A stretch of 56,491 nucleotides of DNA from Kiritimatiellales bacterium (GTDB lineage: Bacteria; Verrucomicrobiota; Kiritimatiellia; Kiritimatiellales; Pontiellaceae), in the NCBI GenBank assembly GCA_021734345.1, contig JAIPJC010000007.1, positions 1 through 56,491 on the forward strand, in the 5' to 3' direction. The notes below the pieces were generated by a model. It did not search any database, was not told where the DNA came from, and saw nothing but the letters and a program-made list of their open reading frames with translations. A program made the translations under genes and the position numbers. This document shows positions 32,567 through 41,033 of this stretch, in pieces. Position 1 is the first letter of the stretch, and each line of letters begins with the position of its first letter.

Positions 32567-32868
32567 AAGCGGGATTTTCCTATTCCGGTTCCCTGTAGAT
32601 TGTGGGGCGGTAAAATCCCTTACAAAGATGCGTTGACACCTCTTTGGGCAAAGAGGCATTCTCCAAACCACATTTTAGATTTTGCGTTTTACGCAGTTTG
32701 TTTCGCTCAAAAACCGCCAAGTTTTATAGCAACGGAACAAATGCTCGAAACGCGCCCGTTCGGGCGCGGCTTCGACATTTTCCGTTGCTGGCGCTTGGCG
32801 GTGCCATGAGCGAAGGTGTTTGGAGTCCGCGCCTCTTTCTTTGGAGGTGCACAACACAGGGGGAAAAC
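32567..32868. other. 302-base non-coding gap upstream of the RHS locus
   Basis: No gene is seen here. Apart from the foldback element that fills most of it (see 32632-32855), the gap holds 65 bases after the ThuA remnant without clear signals. TTGACA at 32633-32638 falls inside the outer arm of the foldback and has no good -10 at the right distance. Confidence 0.6.
32632..32855. repeat. Large branched inverted-repeat (foldback) element, possible structured RNA
   Basis: Nested complementary arms run through the whole gap: GTTG..CACCTC (32632-32642) with GAGGTG..CAAC (32844-32855); AAAGAGGC (32650-32657) with GCCTCTTT (32831-32838); CTCCAAAC (32661-32668) with GTTTGGAG (32818-32825). Further in are TTCGCTCA (32702-32709) with TGAGCGAA (32807-32814); ACCGCCAAG (32713-32721) with CTTGGCGGT (32794-32802); AGCAACGGA (32728-32736) with TCCGTTGCT (32781-32789); TCGAA with TTCGA; and CGCGCCCG-TT-CGGGCGCG at the tip. 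A side hairpin TGCGT-TTT-ACGCA (32683-32695) sits in a left bulge. It ends just before the ribosome-binding site of the next gene. It could be a regulatory RNA, a MITE-like foldback or a recombination site. Confidence 0.75.
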
Positions 32869-34140
32869 ATGAGGATAGGGATTGTTGCAGCATGCACGGC
32901 ATTGCTGCTGGCAGGGGTGTCGAAAGCGTCGACTGCGTTGCCGGATTCCGGCACGGCGGTTGAAACCATCGTTTCGCTTGAACAGGTCGCCCAAATCGCA
33001 AGGAACACCCAGAGGCAATTCTGGCAGCTGGTTCCCCCGGCAACGGATGATCCGTTCTACCTCCACCCCGAGCACATCGTCCGGGTCGTGGACTGGGACG
33101 GCAAGAAGTGGCCCAAATCCTTCCTCAAGCAGATGCATGCCGAGATGGGAACCGTCGGGACTGCCGGATCATTGTACCCTTTTTATCGCCTGACGGTGGT
33201 CGAGGATCGTTCGGGAGACCTTGTTTACTACAACTCTGGACAGGAGGTTTGGAGAACACCGGCCCCGCTTGATTACAATCCGTACCTTTTTGCATTCCTC
33301 GCATACGGAGTGGATACGGCGGATGAATTGACCCCCCTTCAAAAAATCTTCGGCAGGAGTTCGAACGTCGGAACGGACATCATCATGATCCCATCCGCCT
33401 TCGCCAGCCTCTATGAAGAGGATGCCGCCAAGGATGCGACGGCCATGCGGCTGGCCACCGAACCCATGACCACGACGGAATCGCTGGCGATGGCATCGTC
33501 GTCCATCCCCGAACCGCCCGTCGACACCAACACAACCTACGAGGGGGAGGGTTCCACCAATGTCGCAAGCCTGGCCACCCTGAGGTTCGGGGTGCCTTTG
33601 GATTTCGGCTCATCCACCGGCGAAATCTTCCAGTGCACGAATCTTGTTGACGTGGTTTCATGGGATATTGGCGTCGAGGGCATTGCCGTGACCTCCGGAA
33701 CCGACCTCGTTTGGACGGACATGACATCAAGCAACGTTCCGAGCCGCTTCTACATACTCAATGACCCATCGAAAGACCTTGATCTTGACGGGCTAAACGA
33801 TGGCAGGGAACGCTTTGTCCTGCGCACGGACTACACGCTGCCCGATACCAGCGGCGACGGCTTGTTGGACGGCTGGCTGGTTCAATACGGCTTCAACCCG
33901 CTGGCCCTGAACACACTGGGTGATTCAGATGGCGACGGGTTCAGCAATCTCGAAGAGCAGGAACGGGGCACGAACCCGACCCAGCCGAATTCCACCGGCG
34001 ATACGGGAACAGTGGCGACCATTCGCTACTACTATGACGAGGATGACCGCCTGACCGATTTCTTCTGCGGGTCCGAGGTGGCGCAAAAGACCATTCTCAC
34101 GGCATCGCACAACATTTCCGAAGAAGTTTCGGCCAAGTAA
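32869..34140 (+). CDS. Secreted TSP3-repeat protein linked to the RHS gene
   Basis: The 423-residue product starts at ATG 32869, preceded by CAGGGGGA five bases upstream. A signal peptide (GIVAACTALLLAGVSKAS) leads into an unrecognised ~200-residue domain (QFWQLVPPATDDPFYLHP, VDWDGKKWPKSFL). A beta-rich segment and Ca-binding TSP3 repeats follow (DLDLDGLNDGRE, DTSGDGLLDGW, DSDGDGFSNLEEQ). The end, TVATIRYYYDEDDRLTDFF followed by TILTASHNISEE, resembles the YD-repeat style of RHS proteins. It is separated from the RHS gene by 36 bases holding AAGGGG, so the two are probably co-transcribed. It may be an RHS partner, such as a surface tether or a former part of it; this is inference. Confidence 0.75.
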   Translation: MRIGIVAACTALLLAGVSKASTALPDSGTAVETIVSLEQVAQIARNTQRQFWQLVPPATDDPFYLHPEHIVRVVDWDGKKWPKSFLKQMHAEMGTVGTAGSLYPFYRLTVVEDRSGDLVYYNSGQEVWRTPAPLDYNPYLFAFLAYGVDTADELTPLQKIFGRSSNVGTDIIMIPSAFASLYEEDAAKDATAMRLATEPMTTTESLAMASSSIPEPPVDTNTTYEGEGSTNVASLATLRFGVPLDFGSSTGEIFQCTNLVDVVSWDIGVEGIAVTSGTDLVWTDMTSSNVPSRFYILNDPSKDLDLDGLNDGRERFVLRTDYTLPDTSGDGLLDGWLVQYGFNPLALNTLGDSDGDGFSNLEEQERGTNPTQPNSTGDTGTVATIRYYYDEDDRLTDFFCGSEVAQKTILTASHNISEEVSAK

Positions 34141-34176
34141 TCTGCCGAACTCAACGATTTAGATAAGGGGTTTTAG

Positions 34177-37100
34177 ATGAAAATCAGTACGACAATATTG
34201 GGACTCGCATTTCTTTTGTTTTTTACGGCCAACCTGATGGCAGAACCTGCATGGGTGTTTTCTTCCCCGATAGAAAATGTTGGCTACACCAATCTGAACG
34301 AGTTGACACCGGGGGCACCCGTGTCAGTTGCATTGCCGATGGCGACCCCACAAACGGAGGGAGCGATGATGGCCATGTCGGCGGAATCGGCTCCTGTGAC
34401 GGACAACATCACCGAATTGGCCGCCATGCTCCAGCACGATCCAAAGCTGATCTATGAATTTGTGCGAAACAACATTAGCTATGACTTCTACTATGGGTGG
34501 CTGAAGGGAGCCAAGCGAACCTTGCTGGACATGAGCGGAAACGATGCGGACCAGGCCTGCCTCATGGTGGAGCTGTTGCGGGCAAGTGGCTATCAGGCTA
34601 ATTATTTGTTCGGTGCCGTGAACGTCTATCCCCTTACGATATCGGGCTATGATCTGCTTGGCTGGATCAACACGACGGACACCGATTTGGCCAAGAAGGT
34701 GCTTGATGGCGCTGGCATTCCTTGTGCCGATGGAGGAACCTACATCCAGTTCGTGCATATTTGGGTTCGTGCTACCATCGGTGGTGCAACCTTCGACTTC
34801 GACCCTTCATTCAAGCCCGAGGTATACGATCCCAATGCAGACATTGGTTCCATGAGTGACTATGACCGGGCGGCATTGCTGTCGGCGGCTGGGGGAACGG
34901 TGGGAACCGATGATGTCGAGAATTTGGATGAGACAGTCCTAAGGGCGCACTTAACCGGCTTGACCAGCAACCTCGTCAGTTCGATGAAGTCGGATTTCCC
35001 GAATGGAAGCTTCGAGGACATCATCAAGTACCGGAAAATCGTTCCAGAGCATATTTCCGGTTTCAGCAATCTGGTAAGGCCAACCATCGTGTCGGTGCAG
35101 GAATTAACGAGTCTGGCCTACGCTAACTTTGTGCATTACATAAAAATCCCCCTCGGAAGTTTGACCACTACGCAGATCGCCACTGTTCAGTTCGGGGATA
35201 ACGAATTAACCATTCAGCTTGGAAGCAACCCTCAATACGGCCAAATCCTTTCGGACGATACGGAAATCTACAACGGCTTGATCGGGAAAAGCGTGGATGG
35301 CGCTTGGTCGCTTGTGGTTGAAATAGACCATCCCTATACGGCAAACAGTGGTACCTATGCGGATGATCAGGCCGTTTATACGCCATCGCCATACGGGACA
35401 TATGCGCTGGAGGCGGTTTTCGGCAACAGCATTTCCAGTGGATTGCTGGACCGTTACCGTCAAAAGCTTGCTATGAAATCGGAAAGCGGAGCGAATGAAG
35501 AACTGTTGCGTCGATCACTTCATGTAATTGCTGCATCATGGATGCACCAAACGGCCCTTATCAATATGCTGGCTACCAGAGTGGATCTGGGTCTTATTCC
35601 GTTTCAACATCGTCTTGGTCTGTGTCAACAGACTGCCGATGGATTCGGGGTGGATATCAAGGCCCAGTTTGGGCGGTCAGATGGCGTTTCCGTGGGAGGG
35701 ATACTGACAGAGTCCCTGATGCACAGCGCCATGGAGCATGGGGTGCTGGAGCAATTGCAAGGAGGAGACGTGGATGCTGTCTCGACCGTCAAACTACTGG
35801 CTCTCACATCACGGAACGGACATAAGGTATTCAAGGCACACTCGTCTAACTTTGCATCGGTTAAGCCTCAATTGAAAAATTACACCCTGACAGAGCTCCA
35901 GAAATTCCAAGATGCTATCAATGCAGGCAGCATTCTAATCTTGCCGGAGTATGGGGATATTGCTCTCCAGAATTGGTCTGGGCACGGCTATATTGATGCG
36001 TTGCAAAGCGGCGGAACAATGGCCATAGGCATGCGTATCAGCGGTGGATTGGACGGAGGTTTCAATACGAATAATGAGCCATTGGAATGGCAACAGATTT
36101 ACTGGTTGGACAAACCATGGGAAACTGCGGGAGCCGGAGACTCGAATCCTATCGCCGCCGACCCCGTGGATATGGTGACAGGCGCTTATTTGTTCGATCA
36201 TCAGGATTTAGGTATGGGCGGCCCGTTGGGATTGTCTATGTCTCGTCACTACAGCTCGAAGTCCCACCTCCGCAAAACAACAATGGGGCATGGATGGAAC
36301 CATTCCTTTGATATTTATGGCAAGGAACATTCTATCTACGAAGCGGGAATAGGGATGAGGTCGATGGAGGATTCGGCTCCTATTCTGATTGCCAGCAAGG
36401 TTATTGAGGATGTCATGAACAATGACCAATCAGCCAAGGCATGGCTGGTTGCTTCGCTAGCCGCCCAATGGGCAGTGGATCAGCTGACCGATAATGCCGT
36501 GTCCATCTATGTAGGTTCCAAGGTTATGACCTTCATCGAACAACCAGATGGCTCCTACACCCCGCCGCCCGGAATGACCACTTCGCTTGCAAAGGCCAAC
36601 GGCCTGTATGTGATGCAGGAACGCCATGGCAATCGTTACGAGTTCGATGTCAACCTCAACCTTGTCGAGATCGAGGACCAGCACGGCAACACGCTCACCT
36701 TTGGATACAACGCCCAGACCAACCTGCAAGCCGTAACCAGCAGCTTCGGCCCGGTACTCACCTTCGGTTACACCGGAGACCTGCTGACCTCGGTCACCGA
36801 CAACTCATCTCCCGCGCGTTCAATCAGCTACCAGTATGATTCCGCGAACAACCTGACCAACTGCGTGGATGCCGCCGGATACAACTGGGGCGTCGGCTAC
36901 GACAGCGAGCACCGCGTGAAGTGGATGAAGGATCCGGAACTGGGTACCACCATCCAGAACTTCTACAACTCCATCGGGCAGGTCACGAACCAGATTTCCT
37001 CCAGCGGCCATCCATGGGATTTCTATTTTACCGGAACACGCAACGTCTCCGAAGATCCGCTGGGCAATCAAACCGCCTACTATCTCGATTCGAAGGCTCG

Positions 37101-40100
37101 CACCTGGAGTATTGAGCTTCCCAACGGAGCAAGAAGCTATTCCGTATTCGATGGACAGAACCATGTGGTGCAGTCCGTTGCTCCAAACAGCGTCACCAAC
37201 GCCTTCGTTTATGACGTCAATCACAACCTGCTCCTCACTACCAATGCGGTCGGCCTGCCTGAACAGGTTGTGTCGGCCTATGGATATGATAGTGGCCACC
37301 ACCTGCGTTTTGTGACGAACGCCCTCGGCACCGCGCAGCAGACTGTCACTGAAACCACCTATACCGCTGAACACAAGGTCGATACTGTGACGGCTGCCAA
37401 AGGCACTGCACTGGCAACCGTCACCGACTACGACTACACATCCGACGGACTGGTGCAGCAGGTTTCCGAGGGCGACGGAAAACGGATCACAACGTTCAAC
37501 TATGATTCCAACAGCCAGTACGGGCACCCGAAAACAACAACCTCCACCGATGCCGGAACTGCAACGACAATCTACGACATACAGGGCAACCTCAAGTCGC
37601 AGACCGTCGATGGAAAAACCACCGAATTTTCTTACGACGCCCGCCGCCTGCCGACCGAAGCGATCTATGCAAAAGGCACGGCGGACGAAGTCTCCACCTT
37701 ACGGACCTACTGGAAGAACGGCCTGCTCAAAACCGCCACCGATGCGCGGGGCAAGACATCGACCACCTACTGGACCGATGCCTACAAGCAGGCCGGCACC
37801 GTCTTCCCGGATACAGGAAGCACCACCAACCTGTACGATGCGGTGGATCGGATGGTGCGCTCCCGCGACGCCGAAGGCAACTGGGCAACCAACACGCTCG
37901 ACAGCGTCGGCCAGGTCGTTGCCGTGAATTCAGTTCATTCGTCCATTACCAACCAGTTCGATATCGTCGGCAACCTGACCAACTCGCTGGTCGATCCCTC
38001 TGGCCTCGGGCTTTGGATGGCGAGCACCTACGACAGCTTGAGCCGCCTGCGCAATCAGCAGTCGGCAATCAGCAATCGGCAATTCGAGTACGATAGTTTG
38101 GGCCGCACCACCAACTCGGTCGATGCCGCCGAAAAGAACTGGAAAACCGAATACGATGCGCTCGGCCGTGTGAAGCAATCCTACCGTCCCTCGGGCAACT
38201 ACGAGGAATACGGCTACGATGCCCTCGGCAACCGGACGCACTTCTGGAACGCCGAGTTTAAGCCCATGACGTTTGGCGTCGATGTGCAAGGAAGGGTTGT
38301 GGCGGTAACAAACGCGATTGGAAAGGTAACGGCGTTTGACTTCGATGATGCCGGAAACCTTAAGCAGCGCACGGCGGCAGATTTGTCCGTCACCGATTAT
38401 GGATACGATGCCTTAAACCGTTTGGTGGCGGTCACTAATCAAGCCGCTGAGGTTGCTGCCTTCGATCATGACGATAACGGCAATGTAACCCTGATCGAAA
38501 ACGGGGATGCGGTTGTACGCCTCGGCTATGATGAAATGAACCAGGTCAGTGCAGTAACACAGACGGTCGGATCCGCCACATTCATTACCGGATATGATTA
38601 TGACTATAACGGGAACCGAACCCAGATTGCGTATCCGGGAGGCACCAATGCCGTGTACGTGTACGGGGCTGATAATCGGCTGGAATCTGTAAATCTTTCC
38701 GCATTCGGCATCAGCGGCTCGATCACCTTTGGATATGACGGAGCCGGTCGCATGACCAACATCGTTTATCCGAACGGCGTAACCTCGACATACGGGCAGG
38801 ACGACAATGGCAATGTCACCTCAATTCAGCATGGTTCATTTGTTGACCGCACGATTCAGCGTAATGTTCTTGGGTTTAAGGAAACTGAGCTCATTGACGC
38901 AGGGCTGAAACCAGCGCCACCAAAAACACAAAGAAGCACGAAAAGCCATAATGACGCCGATCAGATCGTCTCAGAGAGCATCCAGACGGACGTTACAAAC
39001 TGGGTGCCCATTGCCTACAGCTATTCGGCGAACGGGTGCTTGACCAATCAGCAATCGGAAATCGGAAGTCGGCAATATCAATACGACTACGACAACCGGA
39101 TTGTTTCGGCTGGAGGGTCGGGCTCCGTCCCGACCGAATACCTCTACGATGCCTCCGGTGCACGCGTTGGTCGCATCCATAATTCCACCACCAACTATTT
39201 CGTTGTCGATTATGTGGACGGCCTCAAACGCCCACTCTCCGAAACCGACGCCTCGGGAACCGTCACTCGATACTACGTTTGGGCGGGTTCTCAGCTCCTG
39301 TGCCACATCGAAGCCAACGGCGACGTGTTCTACTACCACGCCGATGAACTCGGCTCGACCTTGGCACTAACCGACGATACCGGTACGGTGACGGATCAAT
39401 TCGCGTACATGCCGTATGGCTACGCCACGCACACCGGATCAACACAGACCCCGTACCAATGGCTTGGCGGTTATGGAGTTTACTACGACTCCGCCACCCA
39501 GCTTCATTTGACGTTGCACAGGGCCTACTCCTTCACGATGAAGCGGTTCATCTCCGCCGACCCGCTAGGCATCGACGGCGGCGTCAATGTCTACGCTATG
39601 GCCAACCTTAATCCGCTGGCCTTTGTCGATCCTTACGGACTGAGCGGATTGGAGAGTGGAAGTAGCGGAAATTGGCTTGCTCGTGGAGCCAATGCATATT
39701 GGCAGGGAATGAAATATACCTATGAGGAGTTAAATCGATGGTCTGGGGAAATCCTGTACGGTGCAGGGCAGGCTTCCGAGTTTCTTTTCGACACTATTCC
39801 AACCAGGCTTACGGGAATGGACGAATACGAGCGATTCAACGTTGGCATGGCCAACGGCATGAACGGGGATGAGTTTGTGTATGGTGCCTTGGGCATGCTC
39901 ACGCGAGGCGGGCGCGGGCTAAAGTGGATGTCAGGAATTGATGACGTGCCAGCATTACCACCTCCTTCTAATTTTGCGGATCATCACTTGTTCCCTCGTC
40001 AATATGACAATTGGTTTCAGTCAAAAGGAATTAACAACATCGATGATTTCACCGTTACAGTAGAGCGCAACACAACGCATCTAAAAGCCATCCACGGAAC

Positions 40101-40260
40101 TGGCAATATGGGTCAAATGCCAGGGAAGTGGAACCAAACATGGCAGAGCTTTATCGAGGCTAATCCAAATGCAAATGCCTTCGATATCTATCAGCAGGCT
40201 GGACGAATGATGGATGACTATGGATTGAGTGGCTTGCCAATTCATCCATATAAACAATAA
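34177..40260 (+). CDS. RHS polymorphic toxin with transglutaminase-like N-terminus and DUF2380-like nuclease tip
   Basis: The 2027-residue protein has a signal peptide (ILGLAFLLFFTANLMA). A transglutaminase-like domain carries Cys128 (NDADQACLMVE), His194 (FVHIWVRA) and Asp209 (DFDPSF). A DUF6531-like entry (DPVDMVTGAYLF) leads into many YD/RHS repeats and the RHS core ending at about residue 1824 (ISADPLGIDGGVNVYAMANL, FVDPYGL). The C-terminal ~200 residues have a different composition. They contain ADHHLFPRQYDNWF (His1936-1937), THLKAIHG, PGKWNQTW and YGLSGLPIHPYK, as in DUF2380-like nuclease toxins. AAGGGG precedes ATG 34177. The shell would encapsulate the tip, which acts after delivery to competitors. 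The downstream small gene is the likely antidote. Confidence 0.85.
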   Translation: MKISTTILGLAFLLFFTANLMAEPAWVFSSPIENVGYTNLNELTPGAPVSVALPMATPQTEGAMMAMSAESAPVTDNITELAAMLQHDPKLIYEFVRNNISYDFYYGWLKGAKRTLLDMSGNDADQACLMVELLRASGYQANYLFGAVNVYPLTISGYDLLGWINTTDTDLAKKVLDGAGIPCADGGTYIQFVHIWVRATIGGATFDFDPSFKPEVYDPNADIGSMSDYDRAALLSAAGGTVGTDDVENLDETVLRAHLTGLTSNLVSSMKSDFPNGSFEDIIKYRKIVPEHISGFSNLVRPTIVSVQELTSLAYANFVHYIKIPLGSLTTTQIATVQFGDNELTIQLGSNPQYGQILSDDTEIYNGLIGKSVDGAWSLVVEIDHPYTANSGTYADDQAVYTPSPYGTYALEAVFGNSISSGLLDRYRQKLAMKSESGANEELLRRSLHVIAASWMHQTALINMLATRVDLGLIPFQHRLGLCQQTADGFGVDIKAQFGRSDGVSVGGILTESLMHSAMEHGVLEQLQGGDVDAVSTVKLLALTSRNGHKVFKAHSSNFASVKPQLKNYTLTELQKFQDAINAGSILILPEYGDIALQNWSGHGYIDALQSGGTMAIGMRISGGLDGGFNTNNEPLEWQQIYWLDKPWETAGAGDSNPIAADPVDMVTGAYLFDHQDLGMGGPLGLSMSRHYSSKSHLRKTTMGHGWNHSFDIYGKEHSIYEAGIGMRSMEDSAPILIASKVIEDVMNNDQSAKAWLVASLAAQWAVDQLTDNAVSIYVGSKVMTFIEQPDGSYTPPPGMTTSLAKANGLYVMQERHGNRYEFDVNLNLVEIEDQHGNTLTFGYNAQTNLQAVTSSFGPVLTFGYTGDLLTSVTDNSSPARSISYQYDSANNLTNCVDAAGYNWGVGYDSEHRVKWMKDPELGTTIQNFYNSIGQVTNQISSSGHPWDFYFTGTRNVSEDPLGNQTAYYLDSKARTWSIELPNGARSYSVFDGQNHVVQSVAPNSVTNAFVYDVNHNLLLTTNAVGLPEQVVSAYGYDSGHHLRFVTNALGTAQQTVTETTYTAEHKVDTVTAAKGTALATVTDYDYTSDGLVQQVSEGDGKRITTFNYDSNSQYGHPKTTTSTDAGTATTIYDIQGNLKSQTVDGKTTEFSYDARRLPTEAIYAKGTADEVSTLRTYWKNGLLKTATDARGKTSTTYWTDAYKQAGTVFPDTGSTTNLYDAVDRMVRSRDAEGNWATNTLDSVGQVVAVNSVHSSITNQFDIVGNLTNSLVDPSGLGLWMASTYDSLSRLRNQQSAISNRQFEYDSLGRTTNSVDAAEKNWKTEYDALGRVKQSYRPSGNYEEYGYDALGNRTHFWNAEFKPMTFGVDVQGRVVAVTNAIGKVTAFDFDDAGNLKQRTAADLSVTDYGYDALNRLVAVTNQAAEVAAFDHDDNGNVTLIENGDAVVRLGYDEMNQVSAVTQTVGSATFITGYDYDYNGNRTQIAYPGGTNAVYVYGADNRLESVNLSAFGISGSITFGYDGAGRMTNIVYPNGVTSTYGQDDNGNVTSIQHGSFVDRTIQRNVLGFKETELIDAGLKPAPPKTQRSTKSHNDADQIVSESIQTDVTNWVPIAYSYSANGCLTNQQSEIGSRQYQYDYDNRIVSAGGSGSVPTEYLYDASGARVGRIHNSTTNYFVVDYVDGLKRPLSETDASGTVTRYYVWAGSQLLCHIEANGDVFYYHADELGSTLALTDDTGTVTDQFAYMPYGYATHTGSTQTPYQWLGGYGVYYDSATQLHLTLHRAYSFTMKRFISADPLGIDGGVNVYAMANLNPLAFVDPYGLSGLESGSSGNWLARGANAYWQGMKYTYEELNRWSGEILYGAGQASEFLFDTIPTRLTGMDEYERFNVGMANGMNGDEFVYGALGMLTRGGRGLKWMSGIDDVPALPPPSNFADHHLFPRQYDNWFQSKGINNIDDFTVTVERNTTHLKAIHGTGNMGQMPGKWNQTWQSFIEANPNANAFDIYQQAGRMMDDYGLSGLPIHPYKQ

Positions 40261-40271
40261 GGAACTTGAGC

Positions 40272-40571
40272 ATGAAAAAAAATATACCGCCTTTCCGCAT
40301 GGTTCTGGAGCCGATGACTGAAGAAGCAAAGAAAATAACACCGTTTAAGTGGGCCAGCAAAGAGATTGGAAAGAGGCACTTGCTTGGAGGCTCGCCTGAT
40401 TTTATCCAAGAAGATAAATGGCCAACCTGTTCAGAGTGTCACGAAAAAATGACATTTTATGCGCAACTCGATTCTATAAATGATGAGTTTTGCATTGCTG
40501 ATTGTGGAATGATCTACGTTTTCGTGTGCTTGGAATGCAACGAGGTCGCATCATTTATCCAATCTAATTGA
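40272..40571 (+). CDS. Putative immunity protein for the RHS toxin
   Basis: The product is 99 residues, starting at ATG 40272 with AAGGA seven bases upstream and 11 bases after the RHS stop. It contains LLGGSPDFIQEDKWPTCSEC, MTFYAQLDS, MIYVFVCLEC and a Q at the end. The CxxC pairs suggest a zinc ribbon, and the GGxPDxIQ...PxC..C..M.F..QL layout recalls small DUF1963/YwqG-like proteins. Position, small size, absence of a signal peptide and AT-rich composition matching the toxin tip support a cytoplasmic immunity role. This is inferred from organisation; binding to the toxin is not visible from sequence. Confidence 0.65.
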   Translation: MKKNIPPFRMVLEPMTEEAKKITPFKWASKEIGKRHLLGGSPDFIQEDKWPTCSECHEKMTFYAQLDSINDEFCIADCGMIYVFVCLECNEVASFIQSN

Positions 40572-41033
40572 CAAATTGGATGAACCTACAAGCCAACCAA
40601 CAGCAACGGCGGTGCCATCCTGTTCAATATGAAGTTAGGTAAAGCATCTCGGCCATGAACACTCAAAGGCTTAAGAATCCAATCTCAGCGAGGATGAGGG
40701 GCTTGCACTTTCACACCATGTCCTCCATCCACGTCGGCGTGAGATTCCGTCCCGGAGCAAAGTTTGCCTACGTCAAACTGAACACACCAACAGCTTGCGG
40801 TCACCCCTCACTTGCTCGGGTCTCCCGTACTGCTGTCCCCGTTAACCGCCCGTTTAGCAGTCGGCACAGGTGTTGGACTGCGTTCAAGCACAAATTAGGT
40901 CAGGCATGCGACTTTCCCAACGATGTCGATCAGGAGGTATCATCCTGAAGACCTTGCTCGCAATCCTTTTCCGAGGACTGGGCATCCCAGTACGATGCTC
41001 TCGACCGGGTGAAGAAAACCGACCCTCAAAGAG
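40572..41033. other. 462-base gap with no recognised gene
   Basis: Between the immunity gene and the convergent sulfatase gene I see no supported coding region. A 97-codon open frame (40655-40948, plus) has no ribosome-binding site and no recognisable motif. A short hairpin CAGGA-GGTATCA-TCCTG lies at 40931-40947. The stretch may be debris of earlier toxin-tip or mobile cassettes, which often lie behind RHS genes, but nothing in it identifies them. Confidence 0.4.

Noticed and set aside
32751..32768. GC-rich hairpin as a terminator after the ThuA remnant
   Set aside because: No U-run follows. It is the tip of the much larger foldback element.
40655..40948. 97-codon open frame in the gap after the immunity gene
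   Set aside because: No ribosome-binding site, no recognisable motif and odd composition; not supportable as a gene.
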